DNA of 64,000 nt from Rubrivivax sp. Lineage in GTDB: Bacteria; Pseudomonadota; Gammaproteobacteria; Burkholderiales; Burkholderiaceae_C. The DNA lies in assembly GCA_022843905.1 (NCBI GenBank), contig JALHMT010000007.1:62001-126000 (forward strand), read 5' to 3'. This document shows, piece after piece, positions 44,522-52,707 of this stretch. The notes under the pieces are model-generated. The model was not told where the DNA came from, did no database searches, and saw only the letters and a list, made by a program, of their open reading frames with translations. Positions within the stretch are counted from its first letter, which is position 1; each line of letters begins with the position of its first letter. The translations under genes and the position numbers were made by a program.

Positions 44522-45430
44522 ATGGCCGACCCCGAGGGATTGCCGACCTCCGCCCGCCCGATCGACCGTATCGCCCTGCAGCGGGTGAGGGCGCGCCTTC
44601 GTGCTGCTGCGCAGGCGCCGTGGCTGCACGGCGAGGTCGCCAGACGCATGGCCGAGCGCCTGCCCGTGATCAAGCTGAAGCCGCAGCGCGTGGTGGACTG
44701 GTGGGCGCCGCTGGGCGCCAGCCGCGAGGTGCTGGAGCGAGCCTGCCCGCAGGCCGCGCTGATCGAGGTCGTCGAGTCCGACCCGGGCGAGGCGCCCGAC
44801 CGCCGCTGGTGGCATCGGCTCCTGGGACGCCGGCGCGAAGCGGTGGTCGAAGAAGGCCTGGCGGCGGCCGGCTGTCAGATGCTCTGGTCGAACATGGGCC
44901 TGCACCTGTCTGCCGACATCGAGGACTTGATGCAGCGCTGGCGACGTGCCGTGGCCGTCGATGGCTTCCTGATGTTCTCCACCCTCGGGCCGGGCACGCT
45001 GGGAGAACTGCGCGCCTTGTATCGCCAGGAGGGCTGGTCGTCGCCGATGGCGCCGCTGGTGGACATGCACGACCTGGGCGACATGCTGGTGCATGCCGGC
45101 TTTGCCGATCCCGTGATGGACCAGGAGACGATCACGCTGACCTGGCCCACGGCCGACGCGATGCTGACCGAACTCCGAAGCCTGGGCGCGAACATGGACC
45201 CACGGCGTTATGCCGGCCTGCGCACGCCTCGTTGGCGCCGACGTCTGGGCGAAGGACTGGAGGCTCGGCGCGACGCCGCGGGCCGGGTCGCGATGAGCTT
45301 CGAGATCGTCTACGGCCACGCGTTCTGCCCCCCTCCGCGGCCACGCGTTGCCGAACAGACCACCGTCAGCGTCGACGAGATGCGCCGCATGGTCCGATCG
45401 GGCAGAAAGCCGACTCCGCCGGGCCGGTGA
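44522..45430 (+). CDS. BioC-like SAM-dependent methyltransferase
   Basis: A 302-residue protein laid out like malonyl-ACP O-methyltransferase (BioC, early biotin synthesis): an N-terminal basic helix, a Rossmann-like core, FLMFSTLGPGTLGELRALY and VDMHDLGDMLVHAGFADPVMDQE. The normally glycine-rich SAM motif I is VVDWWAPLGASREV, lacking DxGxGxG, so activity is uncertain; such divergence may be normal for the Burkholderiales branch. The WSNMGLHLSADIEDLMQRW segment resembles post-motif BioC. No other biotin gene is near. Confidence 0.72.
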   Translation: MADPEGLPTSARPIDRIALQRVRARLRAAAQAPWLHGEVARRMAERLPVIKLKPQRVVDWWAPLGASREVLERACPQAALIEVVESDPGEAPDRRWWHRLLGRRREAVVEEGLAAAGCQMLWSNMGLHLSADIEDLMQRWRRAVAVDGFLMFSTLGPGTLGELRALYRQEGWSSPMAPLVDMHDLGDMLVHAGFADPVMDQETITLTWPTADAMLTELRSLGANMDPRRYAGLRTPRWRRRLGEGLEARRDAAGRVAMSFEIVYGHAFCPPPRPRVAEQTTVSVDEMRRMVRSGRKPTPPGR

Positions 45431-45460
45431 TCCTGGCCGCTGGCAGGGATTAGCCTGAGC

Positions 45461-45487
45461 TAGAATCCTGCTGCTTGACCGGGGTCA
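45461..45487 (+). promoter_or_regulatory. -10-like TAGAAT and inverted repeat upstream of the oxidase cluster
   Basis: TAGAAT (45461-45466) is followed by the inverted repeat TGACC-GG-GGTCA (45476-45487) just past the expected transcription start, about 90 bases ahead of the first gene. The repeat could be an operator or RNA stem for cox operon control. Confidence 0.35.
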
Positions 45488-45572
45488 GAGACAGGGCGTT
45501 TCGAGAGGCCGTTCCGCCATGTCGAAGCTACCCGCCGCTCCTGATCTTGCCCTTGGTCAAACCGCCTGATCC

Positions 45573-46172
45573 ATGTCCTTCACCCTCTCTCCTGCTCCCT
45601 GGCCTGCTCCCGCCTCTCAGGCGCAGGGATCCGCTCGGAAGTTCGGCGTGCCGGTGAGCGTGGCCGGCCCCGACGGCCTCGAAGCAGGCTGGCTGTGGCT
45701 GATGAAGCGCAACTGTTCCCTGGCTCCCGGCCAGTTGCTGCGGGTCTACCTATCGATGTGCGTCGTCTCGACAGTCATCGCGGTGGGCTTCTACCTGCAA
45801 GGCGCGTCTTTCGTGCTTTATTTCGCAGGCTTCGAGCTATTGCTGCTGGGCGTGGCCCTGCTGGTGTACGCACGTCACGCTGCCGATCGCGAATCGATCA
45901 CGCTGGTCGGTCGTCGTGTGCACGTCCTGCAGTGTCACGGCAGCCGGGAAGTGCACGCCGAGTTCCGCGCCGAATGGCTGGCCGTCGAACCCAGCGCCGG
46001 CCAGGGCTCTCTGCTCGAGTTGTCGGCGCAAGGGCAGCGCGTGCGGATCGGCCGCTTCCTGCGGCCCGACCAGCGTGCCGCGTTCGCCCACGAACTTCGC
46101 CAGGCGCTGCGCCGTGCCTGCCTCCATCTTTCGCCCGAATCCACCGATTCAGAAACCAAGTACGCAAGATGA
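45573..46172 (+). CDS. DUF2244 membrane protein
   Basis: A 199-residue protein of the DUF2244 family, often found beside cytochrome oxidase genes; function unknown. Two adjacent membrane helices (YLSMCVVSTVIAVGFYLQ and FVLYFAGFELLLLGVALLVY) follow KRNCSLAPGQLLRVY, and a soluble C-terminal domain holds ESITLVGRRVHVLQCHG. The TGA overlaps the ctaC ATG by four bases, so it is translationally tied to the oxidase operon and is a candidate assembly factor. Confidence 0.88.
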   Translation: MSFTLSPAPWPAPASQAQGSARKFGVPVSVAGPDGLEAGWLWLMKRNCSLAPGQLLRVYLSMCVVSTVIAVGFYLQGASFVLYFAGFELLLLGVALLVYARHAADRESITLVGRRVHVLQCHGSREVHAEFRAEWLAVEPSAGQGSLLELSAQGQRVRIGRFLRPDQRAAFAHELRQALRRACLHLSPESTDSETKYAR

Positions 46173-47338
46173 TCACGATGTCCTCTTTCTGGCAGCGCCT
46201 CTCGCAGGCCGCGGCGTTCTTCGGGGCCCTGGCGGTCACCCAGGCCGCGCGCGCCGTCAACGATCTGCCGGGTGGGCCGGCCGTCAACCAGATCGACCTG
46301 CATCCGCCGATGTCGAAGATCGCGGAGCAGCAGCAGTGGCTGCACAACTTCGCGCTGATCATCTGCGTCGTGATCTTCGTCGCCGTGTTCGGGGTGATGT
46401 TCTATTCCATCCTGAAGCATCGCAAGTCGGTCGGCCACAAGCCTGCCAACTTCCACGAGAGCGTGGCGGTCGAGATCGCCTGGACCATCGTGCCCTTCAT
46501 CATCGTCATCTTCATGGGTGCCATGGCCACGCGGACCGTGGTGGCGATGAAGGACACCTCCAACGCCGACATCACCATCAAGGCCACCGGCTACCAGTGG
46601 AAGTGGGGCTACGACTACCTCAAGGGCGACGGCGAGGGCATCAAGTTCCTCTCGACGCTGGATGTCGCTCACCGCGAGATGTCCGACTCCGGCAAGCCGT
46701 CCGGGGACAACTACCTGCTCAAGGTCGACAACCCGCTGGTCGTGCCGGTGGACCGCAAGATCCGCATCGTGACCACGGCCAACGACGTCATCCATGCCTG
46801 GATGGTGCCGTCCCTGGGCGTGAAGCAGGACGCGATCCCCGGTTTCGTGCGCGACACCTGGTTCCGTGCCGACAAGACGGGCGACTTCTACGGCCAGTGC
46901 GCCGAACTGTGCGGCAAGGAACACGCCTACATGCCCATCCACGTCAAGGTGCTGAGCCAGGCCGACTATGCCAAGTGGGTGGAGGGCAAGATGAAGGAGA
47001 TGGCGGCGCTGGCCGACGACCCCAACAAGGAGTGGAAGCTCGAGGAGCTGATTGCGCGGGGCGAGAAGGTCTACAACGCCAACTGTTCCGCCTGCCATCG
47101 CCCCGACGGCAAGGGCGCCGGCCCGATCAAGGCGCTCGACGGCAGTGCGCTGGTGCTCAACGACCCTGCGGCGCAGATCAACATCTTGCTGAACGGGGCC
47201 GCCAACGGTGCGATGCCGGCGTGGAAGACGCTGTCCGACACCGAACTGGCCGCCGTCGCCACCTTCACCAAGAACGCCTGGGGCAACAAGACCGGCAAGG
47301 CGATCCAGCCTGCCGAAGTCGTCGCTGCCCGCAAGTGA
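46169..47338 (+). CDS. ctaC: Cytochrome c oxidase subunit II with C-terminal cytochrome c domain
   Basis: Accepts electrons from cytochrome c. Signal peptide, two membrane helices (FALIICVVIFVAVFGVMFYS; IAWTIVPFIIVIFMGAMA), the aromatic strand GYQWKWGYDY, then the CuA centre CAELCGKEHAYMP with both Cys, His and Met near residue 243. An extra haem c domain follows, with CSACH near residue 305 and a later Met ligand. 389 residues, longer than the plain subunit for this reason. ATG at 46169 is coupled to DUF2244; ATG 46178 is an alternative. Confidence 0.96.
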   Translation: MITMSSFWQRLSQAAAFFGALAVTQAARAVNDLPGGPAVNQIDLHPPMSKIAEQQQWLHNFALIICVVIFVAVFGVMFYSILKHRKSVGHKPANFHESVAVEIAWTIVPFIIVIFMGAMATRTVVAMKDTSNADITIKATGYQWKWGYDYLKGDGEGIKFLSTLDVAHREMSDSGKPSGDNYLLKVDNPLVVPVDRKIRIVTTANDVIHAWMVPSLGVKQDAIPGFVRDTWFRADKTGDFYGQCAELCGKEHAYMPIHVKVLSQADYAKWVEGKMKEMAALADDPNKEWKLEELIARGEKVYNANCSACHRPDGKGAGPIKALDGSALVLNDPAAQINILLNGAANGAMPAWKTLSDTELAAVATFTKNAWGNKTGKAIQPAEVVAARK

Positions 47339-47396
47339 TCGCCATCCTGCCAGACCTCTCGCGCAGCTGTTCGCAGCGGCCAGCCAAGGAAATTTC

Positions 47397-49010
47397 ATGA
47401 GCGCAGTTCTCGACCACCACGGCCACCACGCCGATGACCACGGCCATCCGCATGGCTGGCGCCGCTGGCTGTTTGCCACCAACCACAAGGACATCGGCAC
47501 GATGTACCTGCTGTTCAGCTTCGCGATGCTGATGGTGGGCGGCGTGCTGGCACTGGGCATCCGCGCAGAGTTGTTCCAGCCCGGCCTGCAGTTCGTGAAC
47601 CCGGAACTGTTCAACCAGTTCACCACGATGCACGGGCTGATCATGGTGTTCGGCGCCATCATGCCGGCCTTCGTCGGCTTCGCGAACTGGATGATCCCGC
47701 TGCAGATCGGTGCCGCGGACATGGCGTTCGCGCGCATGAACAACCTCAGCTTCTGGCTGCTCATCCCGGCGGCCCTGATGCTGGTGGGTTCGTTCTTCAT
47801 GCCCGGCGGCGCCCCCGCAGCCGGCTGGACGCTCTACGCGCCGCTGACGCTGCAGATGGGCCCGAGCATGGACGCCGGCATCTTCGCGATGCACATCATG
47901 GGCGCCAGCTCGATCATGGGCTCGATCAACATCATCGTCACGATCCTGAACATGCGCGCCCCCGGCATGACGCTGATGAAGATGCCGCTGTTCTGCTGGA
48001 CCTGGCTGATCACCGCCTACCTGCTGATCGCCGTGATGCCCGTGCTGGCCGGCGCCATCACGATGACGCTCACCGATCGCCACTTCGGCACCAACTTCTT
48101 CAATCCCGCTGGCGGTGGCGATCCCATCATGTACCAGCACATCTTCTGGTTCTTCGGGCACCCCGAGGTCTACATCATGATCCTGCCGGCGTTCGGCATC
48201 GTGAGCGCCATCATCCCGGCGTTCGCGCGCAAGCGCCTGTTCGGCTACACCTCGATGGTCTACGCCACCGGTTCGATCGCGATCCTGTCGTTCATCGTGT
48301 GGGCGCACCACATGTACACCACGGGCATGCCGGTGACCGGGCAGCTCTTCTTCATGTACGCGACGATGCTGATCGCGGTGCCCACGGGCGTGAAGATCTT
48401 CAACTGGATCGCCACCATGTGGCGCGGCTCGATGACCTTCGAGACGCCGATGCTGTTCGCCGTCGGTTTCCTGTTCGTGTTCTCGATGGGTGGCTTCACC
48501 GGCCTCATCCTGGCGATGGCGCCGGTCGACATCCAGCTCCAGGACACCTACTACGTCGTGGCGCACTTCCACTACGTGCTGGTGGCCGGCTCCCTGTATG
48601 CGCTGTTCGCCGGCGTCTACTACTGGGGCCCGAAGTGGACCGGCGTGATGTACAGCGAGACGCGCGGCAAGATCCACTTCTGGGGCTCGCTGATCTTCTT
48701 CAACATCACCTTCTTCCCGATGCACTTCCTCGGCCTGGCCGGCATGCCCCGTCGTTACGCCGACTACCCGATGCAGTTCGCCGACTTCAACATGATCGCG
48801 TCCATCGGCGCCTTCGGTTTCGGCTTCATGCAGGTGTATTTCTTCCTCTTCGTCGTCGTGCCGATGATGCGCGGCAAGGGTGAGCCTGCCCCCCAGAAGC
48901 CCTGGGAAGCCGCCGAAGGTCTGGAGTGGGAAGTGCCTTCGCCTGCGCCCTGGCATACCTTCGAGACGCCTCCCAAGCTCGATGCCACCGCCACGCGGGT
49001 GGTGGGCTGA
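47397..49010 (+). CDS. ctaD: Cytochrome c oxidase subunit I
   Basis: Catalytic subunit, 537 residues, twelve membrane helices, binding haem a, haem a3 and CuB. A His-rich N-terminus (DHHGHHADDHGHPHG) precedes the conserved start WLFATNHKDIGTMYLLFSF. Ligand segments: TMHGLIMVFGAIMP, the His-Tyr region IFWFFGHPEVYIMILPAFG, IVWAHHMYTTGMP (CuB His pair) and VVAHFHYVLVAG (haem ligands). AAGGAA lies just before the ATG. 58 bases after ctaC. Confidence 0.97.
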   Translation: MSAVLDHHGHHADDHGHPHGWRRWLFATNHKDIGTMYLLFSFAMLMVGGVLALGIRAELFQPGLQFVNPELFNQFTTMHGLIMVFGAIMPAFVGFANWMIPLQIGAADMAFARMNNLSFWLLIPAALMLVGSFFMPGGAPAAGWTLYAPLTLQMGPSMDAGIFAMHIMGASSIMGSINIIVTILNMRAPGMTLMKMPLFCWTWLITAYLLIAVMPVLAGAITMTLTDRHFGTNFFNPAGGGDPIMYQHIFWFFGHPEVYIMILPAFGIVSAIIPAFARKRLFGYTSMVYATGSIAILSFIVWAHHMYTTGMPVTGQLFFMYATMLIAVPTGVKIFNWIATMWRGSMTFETPMLFAVGFLFVFSMGGFTGLILAMAPVDIQLQDTYYVVAHFHYVLVAGSLYALFAGVYYWGPKWTGVMYSETRGKIHFWGSLIFFNITFFPMHFLGLAGMPRRYADYPMQFADFNMIASIGAFGFGFMQVYFFLFVVVPMMRGKGEPAPQKPWEAAEGLEWEVPSPAPWHTFETPPKLDATATRVVG

Positions 49011-49023
49011 TTCCCGGATCAGT

Positions 49024-49146
49024 ATGGACATCGACAAGAGCGGCCAACGCAAGGCCAATGTCAGGCTCGCCCTGATCCTGGCCTCCGCCGCGGCCATGTT
49101 TCTCGCCGGGTTCGTCGCCAAGATCCTCTGGCTCGGCCCCAACTGA
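49024..49146 (+). CDS. Cytochrome oxidase small assembly protein, 40 aa
   Basis: A 40-residue protein with a basic N-terminus (MDIDKSGQRKANVRL) and a single membrane helix (LALILASAAAMFLAGFVAKI). Small open frames of this form occur between ctaD and ctaG in many betaproteobacteria and are annotated as oxidase assembly proteins. The ATG lies 13 bases after ctaD and the stop 7 bases before ctaG, so it is certainly in the transcript. Confidence 0.75.
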   Translation: MDIDKSGQRKANVRLALILASAAAMFLAGFVAKILWLGPN

Positions 49147-49153
49147 GACCATC

Positions 49154-49783
49154 ATGACCCCATCGTCGCTGCTCTCCACCGACAACCGTCGACTGCTCAT
49201 GAAGCTGATCGTCGTGGTGACGATGATGTTCGGCTTCGGCTATGCCCTGGTGCCGATGTACCGTGCCATCTGCGAAGCGCTCGGCATCAATGTGCTGAGC
49301 CTGGCCGAGCAGCGCAGCGCCTCGGGCAGCTGGACCGGGCGCAAGCCGGCCACCAACACCCAGGTCGACACCACGCGCAGCATCACGGTCGAATTCGACG
49401 CCAATTCGCGGGGCCCCTGGGATTTCAAGCCGGCACAGAGCTCGATGCAGGTGCATCCCGGGCAGATGATGACGGTGATGTACGAGTTCAGGAACATCCA
49501 GAACCGCACCATGGCCGCCCAGGCCATCCCGAGCTACGCGCCCCGTCAGGCCAGCCCGCACTTCAACAAGCTCGAGTGCTTCTGCTTCAACGAGTACACG
49601 CTGGCTGCCGGCGAGAGCAGGCAGTGGCCGGTGGTCTTCATCATCGACCCCAAGCTGCCGAAGGACGTCACCACCATCACCTTGTCGTACACCTTCTTCG
49701 AAGTCGGCGGCAAGGTGCCTGCAGCACCTGCGGGTGGCCTGGTCCAGGCGCCGGCGCCGTCATCTGAAGGGTCGGGGGCGTGA
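49154..49783 (+). CDS. ctaG: Cytochrome c oxidase assembly protein CtaG/Cox11
   Basis: Delivers copper to the CuB site of subunit I. One N-terminal membrane anchor (LIVVVTMMFGFGYALVPMY) and a periplasmic immunoglobulin-like domain, with the copper motif CFCFNEYTL and the family block VDTTRSITVEFDAN. 209 residues. The TGA overlaps the GTG of the DUF2970 gene by four bases (GTGA). Confidence 0.95.
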   Translation: MTPSSLLSTDNRRLLMKLIVVVTMMFGFGYALVPMYRAICEALGINVLSLAEQRSASGSWTGRKPATNTQVDTTRSITVEFDANSRGPWDFKPAQSSMQVHPGQMMTVMYEFRNIQNRTMAAQAIPSYAPRQASPHFNKLECFCFNEYTLAAGESRQWPVVFIIDPKLPKDVTTITLSYTFFEVGGKVPAAPAGGLVQAPAPSSEGSGA

Positions 49784-49992
49784 GCGATCCCGCCAAGGGC
49801 GGCATGCTGGCCACGATGCGGGCGGTCGGCTGGTCCTTCCTGGGCATCCGGCGGGCGGCGGATTACGAAAAGGACGTGCAGCGGTTGAACCCGGTGCACG
49901 TGATCATTGCCGGCGTGGCCGGTGCGGCGATCTTCATTGCCGTGCTGGTGCTGGTCGTCAAATGGGTCGTCGCAAGCGGAGTGGCTGCCTGA
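49780..49992 (+). CDS. DUF2970 small membrane protein
   Basis: A 70-residue protein of the DUF2970 family, regularly found in cytochrome oxidase operons. An amphipathic start (MRAVGWSFLGIRRAADYEKD) precedes one helix (VIIAGVAGAAIFIAVLVLVV) near the C-terminus. Starts with GTG overlapping the ctaG stop. Role unknown; position suggests oxidase assembly or stability. Confidence 0.85.
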   Translation: MSDPAKGGMLATMRAVGWSFLGIRRAADYEKDVQRLNPVHVIIAGVAGAAIFIAVLVLVVKWVVASGVAA

Positions 49993-50040
49993 GGCAGCCC
50001 CGCGAGACCCGCTGGTTCAGTTCCGAGGAGAAAGATCAAG

Positions 50041-50925
50041 ATGTCGGCCATGACGCCCCAGGGCACCACGCCCTACTACTACATCCCGTCGCCGTCACGT
50101 CACCCGGTGCTGTCGGCATTCGGCCTGTTCCTGGTCATCCTGGGCGCAGGTCAATGGGTGAACGGGTCCGGCTGGGGCGCCTACGTGCTGCTGGCCGGCA
50201 TGGCGGTGTGGCTGACGGTGCTGTTCCAGTGGTTCAGCGAAGCCATCCACGAAAGCGAGAGCGGCCTCTATTCCGACCGCATCGATGTCTCGTACCGCTG
50301 GAGCATGAGCTGGTTCATCTTCTCCGAGGTGATGTTCTTCGCCGCATTCTTCGGCGCCCTCTATTGGGCCCGCGTGCACTCGGTGCCGATGCTGGGCAAC
50401 CTGGACCACCAGATCCTCTGGCCCGACTTCAAGGCCATCTGGCCGAGCGAGGGGGGTGGTGTCACCGCGTCGCCTGCAGGCACCGTCGAGCCCTTCTCGA
50501 CCATCGGCCCGTGGCCGCTGCCGACCATCAATACCGCACTGCTGCTCACCTCGGGTGTGACGCTGACCATCGCCCACCATGCCCTCCTCGCCGGCAAGCG
50601 CAGCAAGACCATCGCCTGGATGTGGATCACCGTGGCTCTGGGCGCCATCTTCGTGGTCGTTCAGGCCTTCGAGTACGTTCACGCCTATCGTGATCTGAAC
50701 CTCAAGCTCAGCTCGGGCATCTTCGGCTCGACCTTCTTCCTGCTCACCGGCTTCCACGGCTTCCACGTCTTCGTCGGCATGCTGATGCTGATCTTCATCA
50801 CGCTGCGTCTGATGAAGGGCCACTTCAGCCCGGAGCGCCACTTCGGTTTCGAAGGCGCTGCCTGGTACTGGCATTTCGTGGACGTGGTCTGGCTCGGCTT
50901 GTACTTCCTGGTCTACTGGCTCTGA
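50041..50925 (+). CDS. ctaE: Cytochrome c oxidase subunit III
   Basis: Non-catalytic membrane subunit that stabilises the oxidase and its proton uptake, 294 residues and seven helices. MSWFIFSEVMFFAAFFGALYW carries the conserved Glu, and SGIFGSTFFLLTGFHGFHVFVG and WYWHFVDVVWLGLYFLVYWL are the family blocks. A GAGGAGA about ten bases before the ATG is a good ribosome binding site. A terminator follows. Confidence 0.97.
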   Translation: MSAMTPQGTTPYYYIPSPSRHPVLSAFGLFLVILGAGQWVNGSGWGAYVLLAGMAVWLTVLFQWFSEAIHESESGLYSDRIDVSYRWSMSWFIFSEVMFFAAFFGALYWARVHSVPMLGNLDHQILWPDFKAIWPSEGGGVTASPAGTVEPFSTIGPWPLPTINTALLLTSGVTLTIAHHALLAGKRSKTIAWMWITVALGAIFVVVQAFEYVHAYRDLNLKLSSGIFGSTFFLLTGFHGFHVFVGMLMLIFITLRLMKGHFSPERHFGFEGAAWYWHFVDVVWLGLYFLVYWL

Positions 50926-50945
50926 CCGGGAAGCTCGCCCCCAGC

Positions 50946-50974
50946 GACGCCGCCTCGAGCGGCGTCTTTTCTTT
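50946..50974 (+). terminator. Rho-independent terminator after ctaE
   Basis: GACGCCGC, loop CTCGA, GCGGCGTC form a perfect eight-pair stem followed by TTTTCTTT. It ends the DUF2244-ctaC-D-G-E transcript. Confidence 0.8.
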
Positions 50975-51033
50975 GCGCTGGGCTGCGGCCCTGCGCTCCC
51001 GGGGGCCGAAGTCTCGGCGCAGGGTGCCGGCGT

Positions 51034-51255
51034 TCAGATGCCGACCGGGATTCCGGTCGGTCGCACCCAGCCCATCGCCCAGCTCAAGAGAATGAACAGG
51101 AACACCGCCACCGACAACGCCACCCGGATGGCGAGGGCACGTGCCATGCGCTGGTCGCGGCTGCCGGGCTCACGGCCCTTGCGCAGCATGAAGACGCCGG
51201 CACTGGCCAGCGCGCCGAGCACGGCGACCAGCATCAGGACGATGATGACTTTCAT
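51034..51255 (-). CDS. DUF2909-type twin transmembrane protein
   Basis: A 73-residue protein with two membrane helices (IIVLMLVAVLGALASAGVFML and IRVALSVAVFLFILLSWAMGW) joined by a basic loop (RKGREPGSRDQRMAR), matching the small DUF2909 family seen beside SURF1 in betaproteobacteria. Divergent from SURF1. The ATG at 51255 has TACACT six bases upstream and no ribosome binding site. Confidence 0.8.
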   Translation of the reverse strand: MKVIIVLMLVAVLGALASAGVFMLRKGREPGSRDQRMARALAIRVALSVAVFLFILLSWAMGWVRPTGIPVGI

Positions 51256-51261
51256 GCCGGC

Positions 51262-51267
51262 AGTGTA
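51262..51267 (-). promoter_or_regulatory. -10-like TACACT, 6 bases before the DUF2909 start
   Basis: On the minus strand TACACT is followed by GCCGGC and the ATG; no Shine-Dalgarno sequence. Suggests a leaderless message. Confidence 0.45.
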
Positions 51268-51306
51268 TGGCAGCCCCGCCTCTGCGTTGCCCGCAGGGCC
51301 GCCTCC

Positions 51307-52044
51307 ATGAAGGCCGAGCGCGTCGTCGTGCTGCTGGCTGCCGCGCTGGCTGCTGCAGGAACGGCGCGACTGGGCGTCTGGCAACTCGACCGCGCTGCGC
51401 AGAAGAACGCGATCCAGGCAGCGCTCGACTCCCGGCGCGACCTGCCACCCCTGCCGCTGAGCGAGCTGGCGCTCGATGCCGCAGCGGCTGCCGAACAGCA
51501 TCACCGTGCCATCGAGCTCAGCGGCCGCTGGATGTCGGACCAGACGATCTTCCTCGAGAACCGTCAGATGGACGGCCGGCCCGGCTTCTACGTCGTCACG
51601 CCCATGCTGCTGGCCGACGGCACGGCGGTGGTCGTGCAGAGAGGTTGGTCACCTCGCAACCTGCTGGACCGCACCGAGGTCATCGCGCCACCGCTTCCCG
51701 CGGGTGTGGTCGCGTTGCGCGGTCGCATCGCCCCGGCGCCCGGGCGGTTGTACGACTTCGAAGGGGCGGCCAGCGGGCCGATCCGGCAGAATCTCGACTA
51801 CACCGGGTTTTCCCGCGAGGTCGGCCGCTCGCTGCGGCCCCTGTCGGTGTTGCAGGAAGACGGCAGCGGGCCCCTGGCGACTGCATCCGATGGCCTGCTT
51901 CGGAACTGGCCGCGGCCGGCGGCCGATGTTCACAAGCACTACGGATACGCCTTCCAGTGGTTCGCGCTCAGCGCTCTCATCGTGGGTCTGTATGTCTGGT
52001 TCCAACTCGTCCGCCCCCGGCGGCAAGGCCGAAACGATGCCTGA
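51307..52044 (+). CDS. SURF1 family oxidase assembly protein
   Basis: Helps insert haem a into subunit I. The 245-residue protein has one helix at each end (VVVLLAAALAAAGTARLGVWQL; WFALSALIVGLYVWFQLV) around a periplasmic domain with SGRWMSDQTIFLENRQMDGRPGF split blocks, VVVQRGWSPRN and the C-terminal HYGYAFQWF signature. First gene of a second oxidase-biogenesis operon (SURF1, Sco-like, ctaA, ctaB, Sco). Confidence 0.93.
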   Translation: MKAERVVVLLAAALAAAGTARLGVWQLDRAAQKNAIQAALDSRRDLPPLPLSELALDAAAAAEQHHRAIELSGRWMSDQTIFLENRQMDGRPGFYVVTPMLLADGTAVVVQRGWSPRNLLDRTEVIAPPLPAGVVALRGRIAPAPGRLYDFEGAASGPIRQNLDYTGFSREVGRSLRPLSVLQEDGSGPLATASDGLLRNWPRPAADVHKHYGYAFQWFALSALIVGLYVWFQLVRPRRQGRNDA

Positions 52045-52699
52045 TCCCGTGAGCTTCACCGTCCACAACGTGGCCGCGCCCGATCTCGGAATGGACGCCA
52101 AGCGCACCCGCATCGGTCGCGTGAAGATGCTGCTGGTCCTGCTGTTCTGCGCAGCCCCGGTCATCGCCTCGTACCTGACCTACTTCGTCATCCGCCCGGA
52201 AGGCCGGTCCAACTACGGCACCCTGATCCAGCCCACGCGCTCGCTGCCGACCGTGCCCGCCACCGCCCTCGACGGCACGGCACTGGACCTGTCCACCCTG
52301 AAGGGTCAGTGGCTGCTCGTCGTGGTCGGACCCTCGAGCTGCGCCGAGGACTGCCAGAAGCGTCTGTACACCCAGCGCCAGTTGCGCGAGATGCTCGGGC
52401 GCGAGCGTCACCGCTTGGACAAGATCTGGCTCGTGACCGACAGCGGCCCCGTGGCGCCCGAGCTGCAGCAGGCCATCGCCGCGGTGGCGCCCCCGACCGT
52501 CGTGCGCCTGCCCAGGGAGGCGGTCGCGGCCTGGCTGCAGCCCGAGCCCGGTCACGCGCTGGAAGAACACCTGTACGTCGTCGACCCGATGGGCGAGTGG
52601 ATGATGCGCATGCCGGCGCAGCCCGAACCGGGTCGGGTCAAGCGCGACCTCGACCGCCTGTTGCGCGCGTCCGGCTTCTGGGACCAGGCAGGGCGCTGA
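52037..52699 (+). CDS. Membrane-anchored Sco-like thioredoxin-fold protein
   Basis: A 220-residue protein with one N-terminal helix ([21 protein letters not shown]) and a periplasmic thioredoxin-like domain. CAEDC in [16 protein letters not shown] stands where Sco proteins have CxxxC, suggesting a copper or redox role in CuA assembly. [20 protein letters not shown] resembles the end of the Sco fold, but the downstream His is not obvious. Overlaps SURF1 by 8 bases. Commonly found here in betaproteobacteria without a named function. Confidence 0.8.
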   Translation: MPDPVSFTVHNVAAPDLGMDAKRTRIGRVKMLLVLLFCAAPVIASYLTYFVIRPEGRSNYGTLIQPTRSLPTVPATALDGTALDLSTLKGQWLLVVVGPSSCAEDCQKRLYTQRQLREMLGRERHRLDKIWLVTDSGPVAPELQQAIAAVAPPTVVRLPREAVAAWLQPEPGHALEEHLYVVDPMGEWMMRMPAQPEPGRVKRDLDRLLRASGFWDQAGR

Positions 52700-52707
52700 C
52701 GCCGGCG

